A stretch of DNA of 64,000 nt from Musa acuminata AAA Group (taxonomy: Eukaryota; Streptophyta; Magnoliopsida; Zingiberales; Musaceae): NCBI RefSeq assembly GCF_036884655.1, contig NC_088338.1:5057501-5121500 (forward strand). The letters are read 5' to 3'. Below the pieces are notes generated by a model. That model searched no databases, was not told the DNA's origin, and worked only from the letters and a program-made list of their open reading frames with translations. The translations under genes and the position numbers were made by a program. Below are positions 50,801 through 63,999 of this stretch, piece by piece (within the stretch, counting starts at the first letter, position 1; every line of letters starts with the position of its first letter).

Positions 50801-51957
50801 AACCTCCTGGTTTCACTCTTCCTCAGTATCCAAGGCATGTCTACAAACTTCGAAAAACTATTTATGGACTTCGTCAGGCTCCAAGAGCTTGGTACACTGA
50901 ACTTGGCTCTTTTTTTACTTCAATTGGCTTTCTTAACTCCAAATATGATTCCTCGTTATTTTTATGACAACACCATAGTGACACAATATATATTCTGGTA
51001 TATGTGGATGACATTATTGTCACAAGCAACAACCCCGTAAAAATTCAAGCGTTCATCAAACAGTTGCCAGATCGATTCTCGCTCAAAGATCTAGGACCCC
51101 TGAACTACTTTCTGGGTGTATAGGCTACATTCACATCTTCCGATCTCTTTCTGTCACAATGAAAGTACATTCAAGATTTATTATCCAAAGCAAACATGCA
51201 GGATGCAAATGTGGTTACAACTCCTCTATCTGCTAATGGCTCTCTCAAATTATCTGATTGAAGTCATACTACGGAACCCACTCAATACCAATAAGTCATT
51301 GGTTCCCTATAGTACTTAGTTCTTACCCATCCTGACATCTCATTTGCAATCAACAAATTATCACAGTTTATGCAGAGGCCGTCTACTATGCATTGGTCTG
51401 CGATCAAACAAATCTTACGATATCTTAAGGGGACCCTCAATCATGGTCTCTTTCTTCGTAAACACTCTCCACTTTAGCTTCATGTCTTTACCGATGTTGA
51501 TTGGGCAGGCAACTTTGATGATAGAACATCCACATCGGGGTATATTGTCTTCCTTGGTGCTAATCCAATCAATTGGAGTTCTAAGAAGCAAAAGATAATT
51601 GCACGATCTACAACTGAAGTTGAATACCGTGCTATCGCCATTGCCACTGCTAAACTCAATTGAGTCACAAATCTGCTCAAGGAACTCAACATCAACTCCA
51701 CTCCTATAATATATTGTGATAATGTCGGAGCTACCTATCTGTGCGCTAATCCGGTGTTCCACTCTCATATGAAACATATTGCTATCAACTTCCATTTTGT
51801 GCGAGATCAAGTTGTATGCTATCAACTACGAGTTTTTCATGTCCATTCGGCTGATCAGTTAGCCGACTCACTCACGAAGCCTCTCGCTCGTCAATTTTTT
51901 TTGCATTATATCGATCCAAGATTGATATCCTTGATAGGAGCATCATCTTGCGGGGCA
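47867..51957 (+). pseudogene. Decayed copia gag-pol (plus strand), RE1-like
   Basis: Starts with a gag-like ATG (47867, MANMRPSELNFL). Gag text: LWLHQDHLILQAIQASIAG (about 48020-48075) and DDYKELTTAIRACDS (about 48325-48370). Then a protease-region frame with DSSASHHITSDLQN (48780), where the catalytic DSGA is changed to DSSA; integrase fragments; reverse transcriptase pieces (RVKRNPDGSIAHYKACLVAK near 50565-50625, VDDIIVT in shifted frame near 51010); and RNase H ending [16 protein letters not shown] at about 51893. Many stops and frameshifts. A relative of the minus-strand copy. Confidence 0.85.
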
Positions 51958-52116
51958 TGACAGCAGATAAAATTTTCCTAACTATATGAGGAAATCTAGA
52001 AATCCTCTAATCTGTTGAGAAAAATTTTTCCTCCTAACCTATATATAAATAGAAGAAGGATATGTTAATGTAAATCAACTTATTATGTAATTTTTTTCTC
52101 TATCCTTCTTCTGACA
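51958..52116 (+). repeat. 3' LTR of the plus-strand copia element
   Basis: Follows a polypurine-like tcttgcggggca. It begins TGACAGCAG and, by comparison with the 162-bp LTR, ends near TTCTGACA at 52116; a TATA-like tatatataaatag lies at about 52040. Only the general layout and the gaggaaatc words are shared with the other LTRs, so it is a different subfamily. Confidence 0.55.
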
Positions 52117-53373
52117 TAGATGACAAAAGGGAGATGAGAAGGTGACCTTAAAACTCGAGAGTGCATGAAAGGAAGTAGTGGGAGGGAGATGACGGGACCA
52201 AGGAAATAAAGTGGGTGTCGAGGATGAGGGAAGAAGAGAGAGGAGCACTGTGTATCGGCATGACACCAATGTCCTCTTTTAGGATGTACACAGTGATTTC
52301 AACGTCACCTTTTAGGATGTACACATCAGACTAGAGAAAATTCTTTCAAATGCCTTTTGACCGTCCGTCGTCGAATCCAAGTTTTCATGTTGGGGAGGCG
52401 GAAACCTCGAAGCATGAGTGCGAGAGATAGATAGAGAGAGAGAGCTTCACATAGGAGTCGACGTTCTTGGCTTGTTTTGTATCTTTGAGGCCTCCCGAGT
52501 CATGCAAGCTGTAGTTGAAGTTCTCAATGCTAGAAAAAGCAGTGCAGAGTGATTGGGGTTTCCCGACCTCAATCCAAATGTTTGAGCTTTGTGTCAATGG
52601 TGCAAGATCCACATCATTCGTTCTCTCACGACGGTATAGTATTATAATATTAAAATAGATTATGACGGATAATTTGAGTTTCAACATGTTATAAGTTTGG
52701 TTTCGGGAGATGATTAGATTCAGTAGAGGATTCTGTATAATCTAAATTGAGGAGCGTGTGTGAGAAAAGCTACTCCGATACTTACGAGTCTGGAAAATAA
52801 TTATGAAATTATAGTTTTCCAATCAAATCTTTTATTAGGATACTCTAATAACTATCATGATTGAATCATGAGAATGGTTGCATAGTCTCATCGGATGTTA
52901 CTACAAGGAAAAGAGTTGTCTAAACCATCAAACATTATAGTTCATTGAAATTAATGATTGATGAGTCCAATTAATGAGACATTGAATATGTGTTGGAATG
53001 ATAACGACATGATATTTGGATTTCGACATGTCAAATCTTTTATCGGTACATATTCTTGTAAAACTCAACAACTTGTAATTTATCATTGAAATTAATCTTC
53101 ATCATTAGTATCATAACATTTGAAACCACAATTGAAAATTTATATATCTTCACAAATATTACATATATATATTGAAAATTTACATACCTTCACAAACATT
53201 ACATATTTATATTCTCTTAAATCAGTATTTTTCATATTTGTCTCTATATACTCAAATAATAGACTCTACTTTACCGATATCGCAAAAAGATATCAAATAA
53301 CAAAAGATAATTACATATTACTCCTTATAGTTAAATATCCTGCTCTCTATACTTTAAAAAATTAATATTATAA
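52117..53373. other. Spacer
   Basis: No supported gene. The word ccttttaggatgtacaca occurs twice (about 52273 and 52311). AT-rich from 52600 on. Confidence 0.4.
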
Positions 53374-54423
53374 TTTTTATAGTTATAAAAGTAAAATAAT
53401 TAATCTTATTTACCCTAACACTATTGGTTTTACCGACGGAAGATGCAGCAACACATGACAACATGTGTAAGAATGACAAGAATATGATGGAAAAAAAGAT
53501 AATTTTAATATCCTAGTTACATTTTCATTCTTCTTAGTACTAGTGGTACGCGACATCATTGTTGGGGTCGTAGGTGGTTGTTGTTGTTATGATCATTGAG
53601 AACGATGCAACGATTAGTGAGAATGATATGGGGATGTCCTTAGAGACAAGCAAGGTGGAATCCTAGAGGTGGAGTTAAGGAACTTCTATGGCTTCTTATG
53701 AGGAGAGGAGGAGGAGAAAAATAAAGATGAGAGGAAGCGATGACGAGAGGTAAGGTAAAGAGAGAGGAGGAAGAAGACAACGCAGATGTCGATACATTGC
53801 ATCGACATCGCTCGGTATCTGCGTTAGTATCGACGTAGATCTAGAGCATTGAAACAGCCGCTCGACATATGCATCAGTGTTGACACAAATGTAGAGCGAC
53901 AAAAAGGAGAAGAAGGATGAGGGATCGAGGAAGGGGAGAAGAAGAGGGAGGAAGAGAAAAAGGAGGGAGAGTGACGCTGAGAGGTAAGACAAAAGGAGAG
54001 ACAAAAGAGGATAACGCAGTTGCCGACACTTTGTGTTTGTGTCGAAGCCGACACAGATGTAGAGCATCGATATCTATGTCGTCCTCTTCCTTCTCACATT
54101 GTAAGAAGTCATAAAGTCTCTCAGCTTCACCTCTAGAACTATGCTCGACTTGTCTCTACGAACATTCCCACATCGCTCTTGTCGGCCATTGCATCGTTCT
54201 TACTAATCACAACTACAATAACTACCCACGGTCTCCAGCGATGCCATCATTCGCCACCATCACTAAGAAAAAAATATATAATTAAAATATTAAAATTACC
54301 TTCTTGCCCATCATTTTCTTATCAATTTTACATATGTTATCGCATACTGCATCATCCATCAGTAAAATCGATAATATTATGATAAATAAGATTAATTATT
54401 TTATTTTTATAATTATAGAAATC
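53374..54423. mobile_element. Non-autonomous DNA element with terminal inverted repeats of about 150 bp
   Basis: Left arm 53374-53520, right arm 54272-54423. Read inward, both arms share taaaataattaatcttattta, then a tttac-ga-gga-gatgcag block, then aaaatgatg- and aattttaata-type blocks, with about one difference in five. The interior holds two direct copies (about 53696-53860 and 53925-54075) of a purine-rich segment with gaggtaag and gtagagcat(t/c)g words. No transposase frame. Long TIRs are typical of Mutator-like or foldback elements. A target duplication could not be fixed. Confidence 0.6.
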
Positions 54424-54640
54424 TCAATATAATTTTTTTTAGTTTATCAATCGGAATGATCTAACTACTAATGATAATATGTAATTAGTCCCAAATAACA
54501 ATAAATAAGACTAGTTGGGACATTAAACAATATAAAATGGGCTTCTACTTCAGCATTTTATCAAAACAAAAGTCTAAATAATAACTTTTTATTGTAAAAG
54601 AATATTGAAAGCATATTTGAAAAAAATAAAAATGGCAAAC

Positions 54641-54681
<41 letters not shown>

Positions 54682-54755
54682 GCACTTAATAACAATGAAA
54701 TATATATCATTATATAATTAATTTAAGCCATGGTCACATCATACTTTTTTTATAA

Positions 54756-54817
<62 letters not shown>

Positions 54818-55014
54818 CTTTGTTTTTTTATGAGAGTGGTGGAGGAAACGAGGAAGTCCGACTGTTTCGTTCTTCCGTTCATTACGCCGTTGTCTGCGGT
54901 CTCTCTCTCTCTCTCTCTCTTCCCCCACTTGGTAGGAGAAAGCGAGGAGCAATCTCAGAACGCAACCCAAGCGCAATACCACTCGCGGAAGGTGGAGAGA
55001 GAGAGAGAAGACCG
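54424..55014. other. Spacer with (CT)n and (TA)n microsatellites; leader of the next gene
   Basis: (CT)n at about 54641-54675, (TA)n at 54760-54813 and a second (CT)n at 54899-54920. The last tract and a (GA)n near 54994-55008 fall in the probable 5' leader of the gene starting at 55015. Confidence 0.7.
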
Positions 55015-55384
55015 ATGGCAAGCACGAAGGCGAAGGCCGGCGACGATCGAGCTTTCCCTCCGGCCAACCCCGCACAGGAGCTGAACCGCGAGAAGCCTGA
55101 CGAGTTCCCCGTCGATCCCATCTCCACCGACATCTCAACCGCCAAGCAGTGCAAGGTGGTACTGTTACGTACTCTAATACACTCGAATCCTTGTTCTTCT
55201 TCTTCTCTGACATAGTGTATGTGGGAAGGAGGAGGCTGAGGCGAGGCCGAGATCAGGAGCAGCAGCGGAGGCTGAGAAGAGCGATCTCGGCAGCAGACTG
55301 ATGTCCGTTCTCATGATATCGGGCGTGGTCATCGCTGCCGCAGGGGTGGCATTCTTGGTTACCAAGAAGCTAAAGCAAACATAG
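55015..55384 (+). CDS. Small probable tail-anchored membrane protein, unknown function
   Basis: Two exons, 55015-55155 and 55229-55384, joined in phase across a 73-bp intron; 98 aa. The first 75 residues are hydrophilic and charged (MASTKAKAGDDRAFPPANPA, then ELNREKPDEFPVDPISTDIS). A single hydrophobic segment (MSVLMISGVVIAAAGVAFLV) at about 74-93 is followed by TKKLKQT, a short basic tail: the layout of a tail-anchored protein with its N-terminus in the cytosol. The 3' splice site is a run of possible acceptors (aag/gag/gag), so products differing by one or two Glu are possible. I do not recognise the family. The start is set at the first ATG after the GA-rich leader. Confidence 0.6.
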
Positions 55385-55675
55385 AGAGACAGACAGACAT
55401 CAGCTGAGGATCCTTGTGATGGAGATGGAAAATGAGGCTACAGTGTTTTCTCTGCTCCTGTATTTGTTTTTGTTTCTGGTTTGGAAGCCAAGTATTACCT
55501 GCTGATGAAGATTTTACCTTTTTCATGTACTGTTTCAGTGATAAGTTTGCATTCTACATCCGATATGTAACTTATTTGGCTGCTGGTACGAGTTCAGTAT
55601 GAACATTAGTCTTCCGTTACGTACCTGAGATCTGTGGCATGGGATTCATGGAACCTGATAGCGGAAATAAAGACG

Positions 55676-56290
55676 ACATGATGTGTCACGACGACGGCCC
55701 CACCTGGGCGCCACTCTGCCCGATGAGGAAAGCAATAACGCTGACTCGACTCGCGCTGATGTCACCCGCTATCAGGCAACGACTTCCAACCCCGCACGCC
55801 TGAACATGGCAGGGCAGGACGACTACCGACCCTCGCCCATACCCTGCAACGATCCGGTTCTCCACACAACGTCAATAACGGTGTCAGACGCCATCAGAGG
55901 TACGACCCTGCCTCACACAGGCGGAAACATCAGGTAACGGTAAGCTTCCCTATAAATACCCTTGCACTCTAAACAGGCAAGGGGGGAAAGAGGACAGCTC
56001 CCTACCACTTCTCCTAACTTGATCGTCGGAGAGGTCGGGTCGAGCTCCCGACCCGACCTGTGTGCAGGAACAAGGGCGAGGTCATACCTTCCCGACGCCA
56101 CGCCAAGGCTTCACCTCCCACGCCACGTCCCCTCCGGACCGTCGCGACCGGTCACCCCAGCTGTCCCAAGGAGTACCGCGCCAGATCCCCCAACATTCAG
56201 ACCCGAACCAAGCCGCGTCGGCCTCAAGGCCACGGCTAAAAAAGTTGTTTACACCAACACAGAACCAACTCTTCCGATGCTAATCACGTA
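55676..56290 (+). repeat. Probable solo LTR or LTR fragment
   Basis: A GC-rich stretch starting near tgtcacgacgacggcc (55684) with a TATA-like ctataaatacc (55950-55960), then gggggaaagagg and a run of pyrimidine/CG-rich text ending near tttacaccaacac (56245-56262). This layout (TG start, TATA in the middle, no coding) is typical of plant gypsy LTRs. No internal region or partner LTR is in the window. Exact ends uncertain. Confidence 0.45.
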
Positions 56291-56471
56291 AGAGAAGGGG
56301 TGTGTACCAATTGAGCGATCTTGAGGGCGTCGTCTTCTTCTTCTTCTTCTTGTGCAGTTATTACCTTCCATCTTTTTACATACTTATAAGGTCACGAGTT
56401 CCAATCATGCATCTGTCCCTCTTTATTTCACCTAATATTTAATTAATAAATAATTATGCAATACACTCGCT

Positions 56472-56506
56472 CGAATAGAATAGAATAGAATAGAATAGAA
56501 TAGAAT
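56472..56506. repeat. (GAATA)n pentanucleotide microsatellite
   Basis: About seven units of gaata in tandem. Confidence 0.95.
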
Positions 56507-57829
56507 CTCTATCGGTATCTCATCTTCGTATATCTATGTCATGGTTACTGTGGTGCTCTTATGTTTAGGCAGCAGCATCTAATACACACGTCACGAAATC
56601 TATTCTAAAGGTAATTAATTTACTGAAATCTGCCTAACCCATTTAATAACGTAAAAATCACCTTTAATTTATTGATTTTTATTTTTAATCTCCTAATTAC
56701 TTCAGATGACACTTGCTACAACATCTCGTTTGTCGATATTGAAAGCTAGACATAGTCTTTGCTTCTTCTTCTTATCTCTACAATGTTCTTTGATCAAATT
56801 ATGCGTTTGATTATTTTCTGCTTAGTGATGCTCACATACTTATTTTTTTCAAGTGCGTTTGATTGAGGAAAATTCCAGGGGAAATTGTTTCCCATGGAAA
56901 ACTTTTCCCATAATTGTTTGTTAGAAAAACCAGAAAAAAAAGTTTTTAACTGTTCTTTTCCGATTTTTTTTCAAATAAAAAAAAGACACTCCTTAAGAAT
57001 TTTATTTCACCAGCCATGATAGGGCGATTAACATTAACAGGCAAAAAAAAGTGCTTTTTTTTATGATGATAATGATGATGATTAGCTTATTCATGACGGA
57101 TTAGCAAGAGGGGTGGGAGGTCAATACACAGTTGGGGGCATCAGAAGGTTAAGAAGGATTCTAGTTGACATTATAAAAAAAGATAAAAGAAATCTGATCA
57201 CTGATTGTTATAGAAGACACCCCTATATCAAAGTCTAAACATTGCGATCATTTGTTCATTTTATGTCAATGCCTACCTAAAGCCTACAAAGAATTGTTTC
57301 TCTCAGACATCTGACTCATATTCTGTATATTAAGAAATAAATCCTACAGAGAATTCCTAATCTTTACCATATATGCAATCTTGGCTGTTTAAAAAGCCAA
57401 CAAATCAATTCCTAGACAAGGCAACTCCAGGAAGACTCAAACCTGTTTCTCTATGTTAAAGAAGCAAGCTGAGCTCTTAAATTGATAACAAAGTATTTCA
57501 GAAGAGGAATCATGTTCTGATGTTATGCAACAACCAGTGGAAAACGGCATGGCATAACATTCGAATGAACCAGCAGATAACTTGCGGATATGATGTAATC
57601 GAAATTGTGAGTTTGTGTGTCTCGTAAAGTTCGTAAAACGTTGAGGTGTTTGCTCATAATACTAAAATTAACAAAACAAGTTGACACTTGTGAATGGCCA
57701 AAAGTTTACAACTCAAACAGCTTAAGAAATCATGTTTAAGCGAGACCATTAACGGAAATATCAAAAGAGAGATTGAGCCGTTACCATGTTCATTCAGAAA
57801 GTTTGAACCAATATGGCAGATTTACCAAA
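56507..57829. other. Gene-free spacer and 3' flank of NUP50
   Basis: AT-rich sequence with no supported gene. Confidence 0.4.
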
Positions 57830-59206
57830 TCAATCATCAGACTCCTTGGATGATTCGTTAGGTTCCGAAATAGGCGCTTTCTGGCCTTTATGTGCCACAA
57901 CTGATTCACGAAACTCTTGCACAATGCTGCTGTCCTTGAACTTGAGAGCAACAGTAGTCAGGCCATCCTTTCCTTCTCCAGTGCTATTAATGCAAGCAAA
58001 AGTAATGCCTCTCTTGTCCATGTCGGTGAGGGACATGTCTGGGTAAAGGTTTGCATTCAAGATCAGCCTATAATTACCCTTGGATCGCATAACAAGCCTT
58101 GCCTTTTCCACATCTGATGCTGAGATATTTATCTTAAGCTCTCCCTTGCCCCTCTCCTTCCACCCTCCGTCCAAATACTCGTACATTATGGCATCAGCAG
58201 TAAAAACTGCTCTCTCGTTCTCTTCGCCTGTCTCAACAGGCACCTCCAAGAGTTTCACACTCTTAGAGGCATCTGGTGCAGCCCCCAGCGATGGCAAGGA
58301 AGAGTCCCCATTATTAGCACTCCCGGTACCGAAGGAAAATAATGAACTTTCACTCTTGAATGCAAAAGGAGATGCAAAACTTGTTCCAAACTTGGATCCT
58401 TCCTTGGCAAAGCTTCCAAAGGCAAAAGAAGAAGTTGAGAATCCAGTTCCTGCAAGCCCTGAAAAGGCATTTTGGCTACTTGATAATTGCTGAAATGAAT
58501 TCAGAGGTGCATCAGGTTCAGCAGGATCTTTTTGATCATTTTCCTCCACTTCTTTCTCACTTTCCTTTTCTTCATTCTCAGTTTTATCTCCAGCTTCTTC
58601 TGTCGTTTCTTTAGCTTCCTTCTCAGTTTCTTTGAGGTCAACCCCATTTGTTTCATCTATACCTCCACTATCAGTTTTTACCCCACCTTCTTTGGCATCT
58701 TTACTGGCGTCCACAGGTTGGGGTTTCTCTTCGATTTCATCATTTTTCACCTTATCATCACCCGGTGCTGATGATGGTTCAGGTTTCACATCCAATTTCT
58801 CGCTACTCTCTTTCGTTTTCTCAATTTCGTTAATAGAATCACTAATTTCACTTCCTTTACCCGCATCAGTAATTAAGCTGTCCTCATTAGTATCATTTTG
58901 TTCTCCTACAGGTTTTGTACAACCACCAGTTTCAGGTTGCTCAACTTTATTAGTTGCTTCCGCACTGGAGTCCACTGGAGCCACTAAACGAATTCCAGCA
59001 AAAGGATTTGAAGCAGCAGCTGCTGGTGGCTGATTGCGCCGAACCTTCAGTATTCTTCTAGTAGCCATTACTTCCTCACTGGCTTTTTTGAAAGTACCCA
59101 TCTCTGCCTCAGGAGCATCTTCATCAGGATCAGGGTCATCCTTTGATAGTTGTCTTCCAGCGACCCTCTTCTTGGATGCAGGTAAGGCACTTTCTGCATC
59201 CCCCAT
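57830..59206 (-). CDS. NUP50: Nuclear pore protein NUP50-like with Ran-binding domain
   Basis: Soluble nuclear-basket nucleoporin that binds importin alpha and Ran to speed cargo release. One coding exon, 458 aa from ATG 59206. The N-terminus has the NUP50 motif (KKRVAGRQLSKDDPDPDED, about 12-30; then a conserved NPFAGIRL near 67-74). A long acidic, Glu/Lys/Thr-rich middle follows (about 75-240), then a region with scattered FG/FS (FGSF, FGTS, FSFGTG; about 245-310), and a C-terminal RanBP1-type domain (about 330-445) with YEYLDGGWKERGKGELKI, RLILNANLYPDM and the hydrophobic end. The long ORF extends upstream past the start, but that part is the leader intron. The gene has a 1.93-kb intron in its 5' UTR. 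Confidence 0.93.
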   Translation of the reverse strand: MGDAESALPASKKRVAGRQLSKDDPDPDEDAPEAEMGTFKKASEEVMATRRILKVRRNQPPAAAASNPFAGIRLVAPVDSSAEATNKVEQPETGGCTKPVGEQNDTNEDSLITDAGKGSEISDSINEIEKTKESSEKLDVKPEPSSAPGDDKVKNDEIEEKPQPVDASKDAKEGGVKTDSGGIDETNGVDLKETEKEAKETTEEAGDKTENEEKESEKEVEENDQKDPAEPDAPLNSFQQLSSSQNAFSGLAGTGFSTSSFAFGSFAKEGSKFGTSFASPFAFKSESSLFSFGTGSANNGDSSLPSLGAAPDASKSVKLLEVPVETGEENERAVFTADAIMYEYLDGGWKERGKGELKINISASDVEKARLVMRSKGNYRLILNANLYPDMSLTDMDKRGITFACINSTGEGKDGLTTVALKFKDSSIVQEFRESVVAHKGQKAPISEPNESSKESDD

Positions 59207-61200
59207 TTGAACAAACCTAAGCTTGACACTCTGACTTCCCAACGAAACCTGAAAACTTAAATTAGTAACAAAGGAAAATATTATTGTTCCTGAAGTGATA
59301 TAACAACAGAACATTTTCTACAATTTTTGGCAAATGATGATTAAATGCAGCAGCTAAAAAAGCAAAAGACATAGTGCACATATACCATCATATTAGAAAT
59401 AAATTCTAGCGATGACTATATGAAAGAATGAAAACGTAGTAGTCTCTCATGAAATCAAAAAAGACATACCTGATTACCATTATCAGGAAACGAACTAGAA
59501 GGCTAGAATTTAGGTTTCACTCAACTGAATAGGAAGGCAATCTTCATGAACAGTATGATGCATGAGACCCAATAAACAGACTTGTATTGAAAACTTTCTG
59601 AAATGTCTAGGGGCTTAGAAGATGATGTAATTTCAAGACATTTTATTTCTAAACCATGTAATAGCAAGATGATCAGTAAGTGTTTTATCCCAACATCATC
59701 CTCCTCTAAAAGGCTAATGCAATAACAGAGAAGATGATGAAGCAAACTCTTCTTTGTTCATAAGGTCTTGTAATCTGTTCTTCCTCACTAGTTGTTTCAA
59801 ACTTCATAATGAATCCCAGAATCTTAACACCACACAAGTCATTTTCTTCAATTGGGGAAAAGCAAAAGAAGATATTTCAGTCCCTGCCTTCGAATAAATA
59901 AATGCCCACTATCCTATTCCAGCAAACGTAGCAATTTGCAAATGGTCTATCCAGAAATGCAACCAAAGATGCATATGGTCGCTAATCACTAACTAGATTA
60001 ACAACATATGAACAATATAACTTCCAAACTACTTTGAAAAAGTTATTATGTAAGCCTTCATGGAGAAATGAAAAACGGAAACAGAAGAACATCAACTGGA
60101 TTCATAACTTAAAACAACTAAAATTGTGCACAAATTTTAATTCGATTTCAATACCTTAATCATACTCTACTAAGATTCCGCGAAACAAGAAATCTTGCTA
60201 CAGCAGTCATATAGGCAAATAATGCATGTCATAAAGCATAATTGACAGACAAAAAATTCATTCCTTTTATGAGAAAACAGATAATAGGTTACTCACAGGT
60301 CTAACATAACTCATTCAGAGCGGAAAAAAAGTGCCAAGAGAGCAGTATCACACAAATAATCCTCAAGTGGCCTTTCTTATGTCTATGCAGTGATCAAGTA
60401 AAATACAGTGGCTTAGCACGAAAGCTGGGATGTCCAACATGCGCAGTCTTGTGCTACGCGGTCATTTAGGTTGCAAAATAACAACCCTCCCATGGAACAA
60501 AAGTTTGCCCTCTCTTATGCATATTAATATTTAATCATGGCAACAAAAATAAGAACACTAAAAACGACTACTCTACATCATAGATTCAAGTATCAATCAG
60601 TCTTCATATCCCTTCAACTACTATTTCCATTGGCCTCCATGTCTAATCAAAATCATTCGTTCATGGTAAAAGGAGTGACGAGAATATCACACATATAATC
60701 CTAAAATGGCCTTTCTCTGGTCTAATATAAAGCGGCTTAGCAGACAAATCCCCTACTGAAGTGCGCACAAAAGATAAAAATATTCTTCAGATGATAAACA
60801 TGTATCCAGTACAACCGCAAGGCAGCACACAGCCACTAGCCACCATCCGTCAACAAGCGACCAAGCCAGCCGTACAACATCGACTCTTTATGTGAACATC
60901 TACACAACTATGCAAGTGGAGAAAAGACCTAACTACGGAAATGCGATCTTTGCTCGTGGAATCGATCAAAAGTAAAATCCTATAAATCAAACCTTAAATA
61001 TTACAAGCTAAAGCCCTAAAGAAAGTGCCTCATGTAAGATCCCAATCCAGATCGTGAGTTCGCCCCTCGACACATCAAGACTAGGGCTCGCTTCCGAGAT
61101 CAGGGAAAGAAAACAAGGGGAAATTAATCACAAGACCGAGAAATCAGGAAGACGAGAGAAAGGAGGAAGGCATAGTACCCTCGAGAATCGCAACTGAGTT
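59207..61200 (-). other. 5' UTR and 1.93-kb leader intron of NUP50
   Basis: Acceptor ttttcag/GTTTCG places the 3' end of the intron at 59249; a donor (GG/gtactatg) at 61178 would start it, leaving 42 nt of leader before the ATG. Inside, atcacacaaataatcctc (60348) and atcacacatataatccta (60688), each followed by a tggcctttct block and a gcttagca block, are a two-copy divergent repeat about 340 bp apart. Long leader introns in plants often enhance expression; that is inference here. Confidence 0.55.
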
Positions 61201-62184
61201 GGGTGGATGACGGATTTCGCGTTCTTCCCCCCTCCCGGAGCGACTGAGACGAGGGCAGGTGATGCCCTCCTCCCCAAATCAGCGATGAACACGGATACGC
61301 GTGGTTTTGCCCTAGCTTATCCTGACCGTCGATGATTACCCAACGGCGCATGGGAGCTTATAAAGAGTTCTCCTACTGTCCCCTATGTAATTTGGGCCGG
61401 CCTGCTCACGCGCACACACACAACCCAAAAACCTAATGGTTTCGTCTTATCTCTGTTTATGGGTTCGGCTAATATTTAGTATTGGAAGATAAATCCAAAA
61501 AATAGATACCTTCTTACCCGATGATGACATATGTGACATTTGGTGGTTGGTTTTACTTGGCTTCTTGCGGTTGTTATAGGACTCGAGGAAAACGGATGCA
61601 TGAACGTACCGTGTTATCGTAACACACAAACACCGGAATCGCACAAGCCAAATAGAACAACAAACAATTTATTGGTGCTATAGAAAGATTCCTCCCAATT
61701 ATCTGATTTCAATGGAAAATTATGATTTACCATCATGTCATATAATATTTGAATGGTAACACATCTACTTTGTTTGAACTTTGCCAAATTTTTTTTTATT
61801 GATCCAATGATTGTTCGTACAGTTAAATGATCGAGGAGTAATCGTTAGAGGGTTTTCTACGAAATGTTGGGACGATTTGGAAGAGCCTGAATTATGGTCA
61901 GGTCAGGACCCATATGATCTTCTCACGTTCAAACCTTGGTCGAGTCCTAATGAGTAATCCAATAATTAAGTCTCGCCAGTTATGTTGTCATAACGTAGCA
62001 TAATTATCTGCAGACGAATAAAGAAAATCTAATGCCATGGTCATAACATTCATACATAAATGTAATGCAATCGAGTACGTCAGACCAATCGAGTTCATTA
62101 ATATTCAACCTCATGAAGGAAACATCAGTTACCTTCTGAGGTTAACAAAGACCATCTATAAGCCGATGGAACAATTTTATCAAC
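61201..62184. other. NUP50 upstream region and 3' flank of MDAR
   Basis: The left part is the NUP50 promoter on the minus strand, with one site II-like GGGCC at about 61393. No other gene is supported. Confidence 0.4.

Positions 62185-63999
<1,815 letters not shown>

Noticed and set aside
55683..55937. 84-aa plus-strand frame in the LTR-like block
   Set aside because: No protein resemblance; composition and TATA box fit an LTR better.
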